From G963675935 sp963675935 (GTDB lineage Bacteria; Planctomycetota; Planctomycetia; Pirellulales; Thermoguttaceae): a stretch of 64,000 nt of DNA. The stretch is from assembly GCA_963675935.2 (NCBI GenBank), contig CAXXPV010000007.1, positions 124,001-188,000 on the forward strand, in the 5' to 3' direction. Of this stretch, positions 28,215 through 37,183 are shown piece by piece (position 1 is the stretch's first letter; every line of letters begins with the position of its first letter). The notes under the pieces were generated by a model that worked only from the letters and a program-made list of their open reading frames with translations, searched no databases and was not told where the DNA came from. Both the position numbers and the translations under genes were made by a program.

Positions 28215-29249
28215 ATGAATCCGCTTATAAGCATAGTGATACCCTGCTATAATAGCGCAGATTGCGTCAGCCACGCCATTGATAGTGCTTTGGTGCAAAC
28301 GTATCCGAACGTCGAGGTGGTGGTCATCGACGATGGCTCGACCGACGGCAGCTTGGAGGTCATTCGGTCGTTCGGCGACAAGATACGCTGGGAAACGGGC
28401 CCGAATCGCGGAGGATGCGCTGCCCGAAACCGCGGCGTTGAACTGGCCACCGGTGAACTAATCCAGTTCCTCGACGCCGACGATGTGCTATTCCCTGATA
28501 AACTCGCTCTGCAAGTTAAGGTTGCGTTGGAGCATCGCTCCCATACCGTGTACTGCGATTATGAAAGGCGGCTGTTGGACGGTCAAAAACAGGCCGCCGT
28601 CTATCACCACTTCACGGAGGATCCGGTGATTCTTATGCTGCGCACCCTCGTTCTTACGTCATGCCCGCTCCATTGGAAGTCGTCTCTTGCGGGGGTGGGC
28701 GGCTTTCGCGTCGGCCTGCGAGCATCCCAAGAATGGGACTTGCATTTGCGGCTGGCCTGCAACGGGGTGCAGTTTTATCACATGCCAGGCATCCTGTACG
28801 CGCAATGCGAGCGCCACGAAAGCGTGTCAGCGAGCGGGTTGCGATGTGTCGAAACACGAATCGAGACTACCTGCGATGCCTTTCGTCGGTTGAAAACGCA
28901 GGGTGATCTGACGGAATCGCGTGCCAGAACATTCGCCGTGCGCATGGCGCGAGACGGTCAATTGTTGCTCGTTCACGGGGGTGAAAAAATGGCGGCGGCG
29001 AAATGCTTTGAAACGGCGCGAGAGATGCACCCCAGCGGCGGCATTACGTCGGATTTCGGGTCTTGGACAGATCGAGCGGTTTATCGACTTCTGGGTCCTA
29101 GCGCCGTGGTTTGGCGGCATACATGGCGACGACGCATGATTGACCGACTCTTGGGCAAACAAGCAAAAAACTGGCTTCGCGAAAAACGCAATCAACTCCG
29201 ACAATATTTCCCGCCTCCCGCCTTGCCCCCAACGGACCGACGAATCTGA
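28215..29249 (+). CDS. Family 2 glycosyltransferase
   Basis: Inverting GT-A-fold sugar transferase of 344 residues. It begins with ISIVIPCYNSADCVSHAI, then VVIDDGSTDGS, and carries the metal-binding FLDADD (DxD-type) near 93-98; the acceptor region WDLHLRLACNG follows. The C-terminal about 80 residues are basic and hydrophobic and may touch the membrane. A 180-bp non-coding gap precedes it, so it may start a new transcript. The next glycosyltransferase starts 1 bp after its stop. Confidence 0.92.
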   Translation: MNPLISIVIPCYNSADCVSHAIDSALVQTYPNVEVVVIDDGSTDGSLEVIRSFGDKIRWETGPNRGGCAARNRGVELATGELIQFLDADDVLFPDKLALQVKVALEHRSHTVYCDYERRLLDGQKQAAVYHHFTEDPVILMLRTLVLTSCPLHWKSSLAGVGGFRVGLRASQEWDLHLRLACNGVQFYHMPGILYAQCERHESVSASGLRCVETRIETTCDAFRRLKTQGDLTESRARTFAVRMARDGQLLLVHGGEKMAAAKCFETAREMHPSGGITSDFGSWTDRAVYRLLGPSAVVWRHTWRRRMIDRLLGKQAKNWLREKRNQLRQYFPPPALPPTDRRI

Positions 29250-29250
29250 C

Positions 29251-30222
29251 ATGATGGTTTCCGTTGTCATTCCGCTGTACAACAAGGCTTCGTGCATCGA
29301 ACGCGCCTTGCGATCCGTGTTGGCGCAAACTTACGCCGATTTCGAGTTGATCGTCGTGGACGATGGCTCGAGCGACGGCGGTGGCGAGGTCGTGCGCCGC
29401 GTCGGCGATCCGCGCATCCGGCTGGTCGTGCAGGAAAACGCGGGCGTCAGCGCCGCGCGGAATCGAGGCGTCGCCGAGGCGAGAACGGAACTGGTTGCGC
29501 TGCTCGACGCCGACGACGAGTGGGCGCCGACCTTCCTGGAGAATGCCTTGGAGGCGATGGGACGTTTTCCCGAGGCGGTCGCGGTGTTCGGCAACTATGT
29601 CCGCACGGATACGATGGCCGCGGGCATGGCGTTGGACGAAGCCGGCCCTCCCATGCTCGTTGACGACTTATATCGGTTTCATTTGAACCACGACACGGTG
29701 ATGTGTGCATCTTGCGTTCTTGTCCGGAGAACGGCGATGTTGCAGGCGAGTGGATTTCCCGTCGGCCGCAAAGTGGGCGAAGACCTCGACTCGTGGTTTC
29801 GACTGGCATGTGTCGGGAAAGCCGTCGTCCTTCCGGAAATACTCGCGACATATCACACCGGAGTCGGAATCTGCACAACGGCAGTCGGAAATATGGACGT
29901 GTGGGACACCTATCAATCGTGGTTGCAGGCGGGAAGAATTCCAGAATCTCTGCGATCGTCGGCTCGGGCGTTGGCAGTCCGTTGGCGTCTGAACACCGTG
30001 CTGTTCCTGCTGCGAAAAGGCAGGCGTTCCGAGGCGAAGAGTTTATTGGGTGTTTTACGGTGGAGTGAACTGTGGACGCCGATGGGGTTTACGAGCATGC
30101 TCGCATGTCGGGTTCCGCTGATGCCGCACGCGCTGCGGTGGGGAATCGTTCGCTTTGCCCAAAAATACATTGCTTGCCCCCCTCGTCAAAGGGAATCCTC
30201 GGCGGCTCGCCGGCCACGATAA
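29251..30222 (+). CDS. Family 2 glycosyltransferase
   Basis: GT-A-fold sugar transferase of 323 residues starting at 29251; the longer frame upstream lies inside the previous gene. Key blocks are VSVVIPLYNKASCIERAL, VVDDGSSDGG, AARNRGVAEA and ALLDADDEW with the DxD motif near 90. DLDSWFRLAC later in the chain fits the ED-type catalytic region. Adjacent to the GT2 gene before it (1-bp gap) and to a polymerase/ligase-like gene after it (18 bp). Donor and acceptor unknown. Confidence 0.92.
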   Translation: MMVSVVIPLYNKASCIERALRSVLAQTYADFELIVVDDGSSDGGGEVVRRVGDPRIRLVVQENAGVSAARNRGVAEARTELVALLDADDEWAPTFLENALEAMGRFPEAVAVFGNYVRTDTMAAGMALDEAGPPMLVDDLYRFHLNHDTVMCASCVLVRRTAMLQASGFPVGRKVGEDLDSWFRLACVGKAVVLPEILATYHTGVGICTTAVGNMDVWDTYQSWLQAGRIPESLRSSARALAVRWRLNTVLFLLRKGRRSEAKSLLGVLRWSELWTPMGFTSMLACRVPLMPHALRWGIVRFAQKYIACPPRQRESSAARRPR

Positions 30223-30240
30223 CTGAAAAGCGGCGTAACC

Positions 30241-31614
30241 ATGAAAAACGCATCTCCCGCAGCACAACGCGACGGTCTAGTAACATATGTCGGAATCCTG
30301 CTTCTTTGCGTCCTCTTTTTGCGAGGCCTGATCCTAATGTTCTTCGGCGAACATTGGCAGGTTATTAATGCGACACAGTTCGTGGTGGCGTTCGCGTTGA
30401 CCGTGTATTGTCTGATGCGACATTCCCGCGACGTTTCGGCCTTGGCCGGCCGTTGGCTGTTGTGGCTGTTCGCGTATTCGATGGTGATCATCTTCACGTC
30501 CTTCAGTTTTGGCGAAGAATCGTTTTTTTGGACTCGCCATGTATTCTATTTCTCGATTTCCGCGACGTATTTCATGTTTTTTCGCCTTGCCGCCAGATTT
30601 CAGGCGACTTTTACCATACTGAAACGCATCCTCATCGCGTTTGCCTTGATCAATGCCACGATTGGCGTGTGGGGAGTCGCTACGGGCTCGCGCTTGCTGG
30701 TTCCCAATGACTCCCTTGCGATGCAAACGACTCTGGTTGGCACGTTCGGCTATGAGGAAGGCTCAGGACGTTCGGGAGGCTTCACTGGCGAGAACTACGC
30801 AGGTGTATGGCAAACGCCCGCGATTGCATGGGCCGGGCTCCAGATATTTTCGACATCCTTGAGTCTTCTGCCCGCGTCCGTCGCCCTCGCCTCGGGTCTT
30901 GCGATCGCGGTGAGTATGTCGCGCACATCGGTTGTCTGCGGCCTCGCTTCGTTGCTCATAACGATGCTCGTCTCCGTATACCGGAAGGCGCTGGGGTGGC
31001 GCACACTCGTGTCCCTAGTCGTTCTGGGGATTGTCGTTTTAGCCGGCTATCATATATTGGCGTACTTCATGGAAAGCTTCTCGTCCAAGGCGATAGAAAT
31101 ACAAAGGGAACGGTTCTCCCTCGACAGCACGGACATCAGCAGCGGCCGATTTGACATTTGGCGAGATGCTATAGGAGTCTGCCGGGAGTATCCGTTCTTT
31201 GGACGTGGAGTAACCGCCGCCAAAGAGTTAGTGGGCGCCGTGCCGCACAATGCATTCCTCGACATCCTGGTAAGCACCGGGCTCGTTGGTTTCCTTATTT
31301 TCTACGCCCCGCTGGCGTTTCTCGCGTGGCGAATATGGCATTATAGACGCAGCCTCATGCGTGACGCGAATATCGCTTACATGATTTGCGTTGCGGCGGG
31401 GGCGTTCCCCGCGATGATGACGTTGACCTGTGCCTATGAGCAACCGATTATGTGGGTTATCTGGGGCCTCCTGGCCGGCTCCGTTGATGTTGCGATGGAT
31501 AATCGTCGCGCGGCCTTGCGATCGGCATCCGCTCTGCCACGAAGATCGCCTCCGACGACATTGCAGAGACCGGACTCCACATTGCCCCGACAACAACGAA
31601 TCCCCGAAAATTGA
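30241..31614 (+). CDS. O-antigen polymerase/ligase-like membrane protein
   Basis: A 457-residue protein with about ten membrane helices and the O-antigen ligase/Wzy-type layout: a large periplasmic loop near 270-325 with GRFDIWRDAIGVCREYPFFG and GRGVTAAKELVGAVPHNAFL (conserved Arg and His). It either polymerises repeat units or transfers glycan to an acceptor; sequence alone does not decide. Its position beside the flippase and transferases supports a Wzx/Wzy-type route. Ends with a low-complexity polar tail that partly overlaps the region before the next gene. Confidence 0.85.
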   Translation: MKNASPAAQRDGLVTYVGILLLCVLFLRGLILMFFGEHWQVINATQFVVAFALTVYCLMRHSRDVSALAGRWLLWLFAYSMVIIFTSFSFGEESFFWTRHVFYFSISATYFMFFRLAARFQATFTILKRILIAFALINATIGVWGVATGSRLLVPNDSLAMQTTLVGTFGYEEGSGRSGGFTGENYAGVWQTPAIAWAGLQIFSTSLSLLPASVALASGLAIAVSMSRTSVVCGLASLLITMLVSVYRKALGWRTLVSLVVLGIVVLAGYHILAYFMESFSSKAIEIQRERFSLDSTDISSGRFDIWRDAIGVCREYPFFGRGVTAAKELVGAVPHNAFLDILVSTGLVGFLIFYAPLAFLAWRIWHYRRSLMRDANIAYMICVAAGAFPAMMTLTCAYEQPIMWVIWGLLAGSVDVAMDNRRAALRSASALPRRSPPTTLQRPDSTLPRQQRIPEN

Positions 31615-31654
31615 TCGACTGCCGGTCATTGACGACGCCATCGAGGACGATTCC

Positions 31655-32824
31655 ATGAATCGCATTTTGCATGTTGTCTACCAGATGGACCGCGGCGGGA
31701 TCGAGACATGGCTCATGCACGTGCTGCGCAACATCGACCGCGGCCGGTTTCAGTTCGATTTTCTGGTTCACACGAAAAATAAATGCGCCTACGATGACGA
31801 AATCGACGAACTTGGCGGCCGGCTGTTTCACGCTCCGCATCCTTCCAAGATATGGAGTTATGGAGGTTTCGTGCGGGGTGTGTTGAGAAACAGCGGTCCT
31901 TTCGCGGCCGTGCATTGTCACTCACATGCTTTCGATGGCCACGTGTTGCGTTCGGCCGCCGTCGAACACGTCCCGCTTCGCATTGTCCATTCGCACAACA
32001 CCAATTTTTATCCGGGACCCGATTTGCTCCACAAAGTCTACGATCGCATCAATCGGCACTGGACCGCGAAGTACGTTACGACGGGCTTGGCATGTTCGGA
32101 AGAAGCGGCAGCCGCGGAATTTGGAGCCGATTGGAAAAAAGATTCCCGCTGGAGCGTTTTGCCTTGCAGCCTCGACTTCAGCCCCTACAAGGAGCGATTC
32201 GATCGGCAAGAAGTTCGCCGTGAATTGGGCATTCCGGAGCGTGCCCGTGTTGTTGGACATGTAGGAAGGTTTTTCGAGCAAAAGAACCATGTGTTTTTGC
32301 TAACGGTATTTCAGACGCTGTGCGAATACGATCCATTGGCGCATTTGCTCCTCATCGGCGACGGGCCTCTGAGACCATCCCTTGAGCAACAGGCCGCCAA
32401 CGCGGGAATACGAGATCGAGTAACCTTTGCGGGCGTTCGGAGCGACGTACCGCGGCTTCTGCTGGCAGCCACCGACGTATTTCTGTTTCCATCGTTGTTC
32501 GAGGGGCTGCCGTTGACGCTTTTGGAGGCACAGGCGGCCGGACTGCCTTGCGTTTGTTCGGACGTAATTACTACGGAAGCTGATCTGGTTCCGCCGCTGA
32601 TCCATCGGGTGTCGCTGTCCGAAATCCCCGCGGCCTGGGCGCAAATCACACAAGAACTCCTGGACGCCAGTCCGACAATCAGTCAAGCCGACGCGCTGAC
32701 GCCCATCCTGGCAAGTAGGTTCAATCTGTGCAATACAATTCACCGAATCGAGGATTTGTACTCCTCGATTCAGCCGATCGCCAACAATTCAAACGCGGTC
32801 ATCCATGGAAATCCACGCCCATGA
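31655..32824 (+). CDS. Family 4 glycosyltransferase
   Basis: Retaining GT-B-fold sugar transferase, EpsF-like. The ATG at 31655 gives 389 residues opening with ILHVVYQMDRGGIETWLMHV, the donor-site GG loop of the family. The C-terminal half has VGRFFEQKNH and the E-x7-E type motif in FPSLFEGLPLTLLEAQAAGL. Its last 4 bp (ATGA) overlap the start of the next glycosyltransferase. Confidence 0.93.
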   Translation: MNRILHVVYQMDRGGIETWLMHVLRNIDRGRFQFDFLVHTKNKCAYDDEIDELGGRLFHAPHPSKIWSYGGFVRGVLRNSGPFAAVHCHSHAFDGHVLRSAAVEHVPLRIVHSHNTNFYPGPDLLHKVYDRINRHWTAKYVTTGLACSEEAAAAEFGADWKKDSRWSVLPCSLDFSPYKERFDRQEVRRELGIPERARVVGHVGRFFEQKNHVFLLTVFQTLCEYDPLAHLLLIGDGPLRPSLEQQAANAGIRDRVTFAGVRSDVPRLLLAATDVFLFPSLFEGLPLTLLEAQAAGLPCVCSDVITTEADLVPPLIHRVSLSEIPAAWAQITQELLDASPTISQADALTPILASRFNLCNTIHRIEDLYSSIQPIANNSNAVIHGNPRP

Positions 32825-33981
32825 AAATTCTCTACCAAGAATTAGCGAAAAAGAGCGGCGGGCAGGCAAGCTATTGGATGCTGCTTCGGACGCTCGCCAA
32901 TGAATACCCCGACGACCAATTCATCATTATCACTTCCAAAGACTCGTTCTATTGGCAGCTTGAGGCATTGCACAATGTCCAAATGATTCCCTTCCACGAC
33001 GGCGTTTTGAAAGAATTCCAGCGATTTTGGCTGGAAACCTTCAGTATACGCCGCATCGCTAAACAATGCGGCGCCCATGTGATATGGACGACCAACATCG
33101 GCCCCTACGTGCGCACGGGAGTTCCCCAGGCGCTCATGGTACTAAATCCGTATCAGGTTTGTCCCTGGTCGCTCGCTCGCACCCATCCCCGCTCGCGATT
33201 GATTGCGGCCGTTCTGCGCTGGTTCTTCCGGCGATCCCTTCGTTGCTGTGATGCGGTTCAGGTGGAAATGGCGATTCTTGGAGAAGCCGTCCGTCGAATT
33301 CCCGGCGCTCCGCCAAGGATCGAGGTGATCCCCAAAGCGGTCGAATCGTCGGATGATTTCGAGCCGCAACCATTATCCGCCGAAATGCAGAAGTGGTTTG
33401 ACGGCGGTTTAGGGCATTCGGCGTTCACGTTTCTCTTCGTGGCCACTTATTCCCCCCACAAGAATCACGCTGCCGTGGTGGCGGCCATGGAACAATTGCG
33501 ATCACGCGGCGTCATGGCCCGATTGGCGCTTAGCGTCACCCAAGAGCAACTATCTCGTTCCTGCAATCCAGAGCTTGTGGCGAGCCTGATCGAAAGCGGT
33601 CGTATTTTGCCGCTCGGCTGGCTCGACAAAGTGCATCTTCGCGCGGTTTACGACGCGTGCGACGCCTGCGTCATGCCCAGCAAGTCGGAGCAGCTTAGTT
33701 CGGCGCATCTCGAAGCCATGCACTGGAAAAAACCGCAAATCTCCGCCGATCTGCCCTATGCGCACGACCTTTGCGGCGATGCCACGCTATACGCCGATCC
33801 CGACGATCCCAATGAATGGGCCGACAAAATGCAGTCGCTCATGCGGGACTCCGAACTGCAAGAACGCCTCGTCGCTGCCGGACTCGACTGCATGAAGACC
33901 TTTCCTCAAAGCTGGAAGGAAGTTGCCCACCGAGTGCGCGCGTTTCTCGCCGAAGTCGCCGGCGAGAGGCAAACCTCGTAA
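32821..33981 (+). CDS. Family 4 glycosyltransferase
   Basis: GT-B-fold transferase of 386 residues starting at the ATGA overlap (32821). Recognisable parts are the C-terminal FVATYSPHKNHAAVVAAMEQ, GWLDKVHLRAVYDACDACVM and SKSEQLSSAHLEAMHWKKP, a variant of the usual EG..L..LEA motif. The N-terminal half is more diverged (ILYQELAKKSGGQASYWM). Part of the run of overlapping polysaccharide genes. Confidence 0.88.
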   Translation: MKILYQELAKKSGGQASYWMLLRTLANEYPDDQFIIITSKDSFYWQLEALHNVQMIPFHDGVLKEFQRFWLETFSIRRIAKQCGAHVIWTTNIGPYVRTGVPQALMVLNPYQVCPWSLARTHPRSRLIAAVLRWFFRRSLRCCDAVQVEMAILGEAVRRIPGAPPRIEVIPKAVESSDDFEPQPLSAEMQKWFDGGLGHSAFTFLFVATYSPHKNHAAVVAAMEQLRSRGVMARLALSVTQEQLSRSCNPELVASLIESGRILPLGWLDKVHLRAVYDACDACVMPSKSEQLSSAHLEAMHWKKPQISADLPYAHDLCGDATLYADPDDPNEWADKMQSLMRDSELQERLVAAGLDCMKTFPQSWKEVAHRVRAFLAEVAGERQTS

Positions 33982-34012
33982 TTGGAACATCGCTTCGATA
34001 GCTGAACTGTTT

Positions 34013-35002
34013 ATGTCGATAAAAACACCGGTCTGGAAAGACACGCTCTTGCTCGCCGCCGAGCTAGCGGCTCGGAACGTCTATTGGCGAATGCCGCGTC
34101 TGCGGGCTTGGGTAAAACGGCGGCAGGCGCGCCGGCGGGGCGCGCCCCAAGTCGCCGACCACGCGGAGTTCATGGACTATCTCCGCTCCATCGGCGTTGT
34201 CAAAGACGCGCTGGTCATGGCCCATTCCTCGACCACTGGGTTGAGGTTCTCCGATGGTTCGCAACCGGCTTCAGACGTCGTGAACGGAATGAAGACCGCC
34301 AAACAACTGCTCGACGACTTGATGGAATTGGTCGGAGAGACGGGCACTCTGGTCATGCCCACCCATGTCGCTTATCAAACGCGGAAAACCGAAAAAGACG
34401 GCGAACCGGAGGAGCCGCTCCGATACGATCCCGCGGCGAGTTCCTGCAATGTCGGGCTGGCCAATGAGTTGTTTTGGCGGTTGCGAGGCACCCAGCGCAG
34501 TTTACACCCGTACAACACGTTGGCGGCAAGGGGGCCGTTGGCCTCGGAATTGCTTCATGACAATCTCAACGAATCGAAACCGTTGCCGCACGGCATCCAC
34601 TCCGGTTACTATCGTATATGTCAGCGAAACGGCCTTGTCGTCAGCATTGGCATTCCCTTGAGGCGGTGCATGACGATCATGCATACCGCCGAAGATGTCC
34701 GCGATTCAGATTGGCCAACCCCCGGTTTCTTCGAGGAAAAAAGGTACATCGTGCGTACGGAAGGACAAGAGCGGGAGTGGATTGTGCGTCAGCGGCGGGC
34801 AGAGTATAGCAAGTTCTGTTTGTGCATTCGCAAGTTCATGCGTGATCTCATGCGAGAAGGCATTCTCCACGAAGGGGCGGTAGGCGGCGTTCGGGTCGAT
34901 TGGGCGCATTCCCGCGAGATATTGGATTTTCTATTGGCTCGCAACGCAAATACTCCGTATCCATACTATTTAACTTGGCTTGTCCGGGGGAACAAACCAT
35001 GA
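34013..35002 (+). CDS. AAC(3)/YokD-family acyltransferase in a polysaccharide context
   Basis: The 329 residues fit the aminoglycoside 3-N-acetyltransferase family: DALVMAHSSTTGLRFSDG, LMELVGETGTLVMPTHV, RSLHPYNTLAARGP with the family His, and a late ILHEGAVGGVRVDW. I place the start at 34013. Its place between glycosyltransferases and a BNR-like gene argues for acetylating an amino sugar of the glycan, not for antibiotic resistance. It overlaps the next gene by 4 bp (ATGA). Confidence 0.82.
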   Translation: MSIKTPVWKDTLLLAAELAARNVYWRMPRLRAWVKRRQARRRGAPQVADHAEFMDYLRSIGVVKDALVMAHSSTTGLRFSDGSQPASDVVNGMKTAKQLLDDLMELVGETGTLVMPTHVAYQTRKTEKDGEPEEPLRYDPAASSCNVGLANELFWRLRGTQRSLHPYNTLAARGPLASELLHDNLNESKPLPHGIHSGYYRICQRNGLVVSIGIPLRRCMTIMHTAEDVRDSDWPTPGFFEEKRYIVRTEGQEREWIVRQRRAEYSKFCLCIRKFMRDLMREGILHEGAVGGVRVDWAHSREILDFLLARNANTPYPYYLTWLVRGNKP

Positions 35003-36033
35003 ATCACAAAGATGATATTCGCGTTGCCATACTTTGCCGCGGACGTGCGCTCTATATCGGGCAACAAGGCGAATTGTATGTTTCCCATCGCTATGCCATC
35101 TATCGATCCGACGATTGCGGAAAATCATGGCAACTCGATTGTCAAGTGCCTGCATCGGGTTGGAAACCATTGGCGGCCCGGTTTCGACTTGGCGCTCGGC
35201 TGTTGCGATACTATATCGCCGCCTTCCAAGTTCTATCGGACGGGTCGCGGGTGGCCGTGGCACGCGACGGCATCTATCGCGCCGCGCCCGGCGAGACGCG
35301 AATGACTTGTTCGTTTCGCTACACGCGTGGTTCCCGTCCCCTGAATCTTATGGTCGACGGCCAGCGAGTCTTGTTCGGCGAATACGGCAATCTCGACCAA
35401 TGTGAAGTGCGAATCTACATTTCCGAGGACGGCGGCCGGACTTTCAACGTCGGTTATCAATTACCGCGAGGCGACGTTCGGCACATTCACAATGTTTTTT
35501 ACGACCCCCATCGCGATCATTACTGGGTGCTAGCCGGCGATTACGGCCCTCAAACGGGAATCGCCGCCTTGTCGAAAGACATGAAAAACCTCGATTGGGT
35601 CTGCCGCGGCACTCGCCATTGCCGAGCTGTCAGCGTCGTCAATTTTCCGGATCGCTTTGTCTACGGAACCGATTCCGATCACGAATGCAATTATATCGTC
35701 GCCATGGAGAAACAGAGCGGGCGGGTGGAGGATATCCTAGAAGTGCAGGGCAGTTCCTTGTACGCCGCGTCTTTTGGACCCGTTCACGTCATTTCGACGT
35801 GCGTCGAGCCGAATCCAGCTTGTCCGTCGCGAGAGTGTTCCCTCTACGCGAGCCGCGACGGCGATTGCTGGAATCGCTTCGCCGTCCACCGAAAGGACCG
35901 GCATCATCCAACCTACTTTCAATTCGGAACGCTCGTTCTGCCTTACACATATAACTCACAACCGCGAGGGATGTTCAGCGGGCAAGCCGTGGAAGATCTG
36001 GACGACAAGGTGTCGTTCGTGGAATTTGAGTGA
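34999..36033 (+). CDS. Sialidase/BNR-repeat-like beta-propeller protein
   Basis: Starts at the ATGA overlap (34999), 344 residues, no signal peptide. Asp-box-like repeats (S-x-D-x-G-x-T/S-W) are visible: YRSDDCGKSW near 30-39, ISEDGGRTF near 140-148 and ASRDGDCWNRF near 290-300, as in sialidases and other beta-propellers. Catalytic residues of sialidases could not be placed, so activity is not claimed. Translation is probably coupled to the acyltransferase before it. Possibly a glycan-binding or -modifying partner. Confidence 0.72.
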   Translation: MNHKDDIRVAILCRGRALYIGQQGELYVSHRYAIYRSDDCGKSWQLDCQVPASGWKPLAARFRLGARLLRYYIAAFQVLSDGSRVAVARDGIYRAAPGETRMTCSFRYTRGSRPLNLMVDGQRVLFGEYGNLDQCEVRIYISEDGGRTFNVGYQLPRGDVRHIHNVFYDPHRDHYWVLAGDYGPQTGIAALSKDMKNLDWVCRGTRHCRAVSVVNFPDRFVYGTDSDHECNYIVAMEKQSGRVEDILEVQGSSLYAASFGPVHVISTCVEPNPACPSRECSLYASRDGDCWNRFAVHRKDRHHPTYFQFGTLVLPYTYNSQPRGMFSGQAVEDLDDKVSFVEFE

Positions 36034-36163
36034 TCCTTATTGTCGGCGCATGCTTTTCCCAACCCTTATACTTTGCGCGGCTTGAACTGGCACTTTTTCT
36101 TCCCTCGGGATAAATGTGCCATCCGTACCTGTGCAAGGTATAACAACACTCGGACGCTTTCCC

Positions 36164-37183
36164 ATGTTTGACAGTCGAGTTCTTCTGGTGACCGGCGGCA
36201 CCGGTTCGTTCGGCAACGCCGTCATTCGACGTTTCCTCAAGACGCAAATCCGCGAGATTCGCGTCTTCAGCCGCGATGAAAAGAAACAAGACGACATGCG
36301 CCGGGAGTACGGCTCTCGAACGCTTTCGTTCTACATCGGCGACGTGCGAAATCCCGACAGCCTCCGCGACGCAATGGCCGACGTGGATTATGTCTTCCAC
36401 GCCGCGGCGTTGAAACAGGTGCCCTCGTGTGAGTTCTATCCGCTCGAAGCCCTGCGCACGAATTCGCTCGGCACCGAAAACGTCATGAGCGCAGCCGTGG
36501 CGAACCGCGTGAAGCGGGTCGTCATCCTCAGCACCGACAAGGCGGTCTACCCCATCAACGCGATGGGCGTCTCGAAGGCGATGGCCGAGCGGCTGATGGT
36601 GGCCAAGTCGCGGGTGGCCTGGAGTTCCGGCACGACCCTCTGCGGCACGCGCTACGGCAACGTGATGGCCTCGCGCGGTTCGGTCATTCCCCTGTTCATC
36701 AAGCAGATCAAGGAAGGCGCGCCGCTGACGATCACCGATCCGGCCATGACGCGGTTCATGATGTCGCTCGACGACGCCGTGGACTTGGTGCTTTACGCCT
36801 TCCGCCACGCGGTGCCGGGCGACGTTTTCGTCCAAAAGGCGCCGGCCGCGACGATCGAAACGCTTGCCCTGGCCGTGAAGAAGATTTTCAAGGCCGAGAA
36901 CCCCGTGCGCGTCATCGGCACCCGGCACGGTGAAAAACTCTACGAAACCCTGCTGACCCGCGAGGAAATGCAAAAGGCCGAGGACTGCGGCGGCTACTAT
37001 CGCATTCCGGCCGACACGCGCGACCTCAACTATGAGGCGTTTTTCTCCGAGGGCACTCCCGCCATCGCCGAACGCGAGGACTATCACTCGCACAACACGC
37101 GCCGGCTCAACGTCGATGAAATGGCGGAAATGCTGTTGGGTCTGAAATACGTCCAAGAAGAATTGGAGGGATGGCGCTCATGA
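36164..37183 (+). CDS. capE: UDP-GlcNAc inverting 4,6-dehydratase/5-epimerase (CapE/FnlA/WbjB)
   Basis: First enzyme of UDP-N-acetyl-L-fucosamine synthesis. The start at 36164 gives 339 residues, typical for the family. It has the NAD(P)-binding LLVTGGTGSFGNAV, FSRDEKKQDDMR (phosphate contact), HAAALKQVPSCEFYPLEA and the catalytic STDKAVYPINAMGVSK, where the usual YxxxK Tyr is shifted as in FlaA1-type dehydratases. TRHGEKLYETLLTREE is present near the end. Its stop overlaps the capF start (ATGA). A 130-bp gap separates it from the previous gene. Confidence 0.95.
   Translation: MFDSRVLLVTGGTGSFGNAVIRRFLKTQIREIRVFSRDEKKQDDMRREYGSRTLSFYIGDVRNPDSLRDAMADVDYVFHAAALKQVPSCEFYPLEALRTNSLGTENVMSAAVANRVKRVVILSTDKAVYPINAMGVSKAMAERLMVAKSRVAWSSGTTLCGTRYGNVMASRGSVIPLFIKQIKEGAPLTITDPAMTRFMMSLDDAVDLVLYAFRHAVPGDVFVQKAPAATIETLALAVKKIFKAENPVRVIGTRHGEKLYETLLTREEMQKAEDCGGYYRIPADTRDLNYEAFFSEGTPAIAEREDYHSHNTRRLNVDEMAEMLLGLKYVQEELEGWRS

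Noticed and set aside
34013..35002. Aminoglycoside resistance gene
   Set aside because: The AAC(3)-like fold is clear, but its coupling to glycan genes makes an amino-sugar substrate more likely than a drug.
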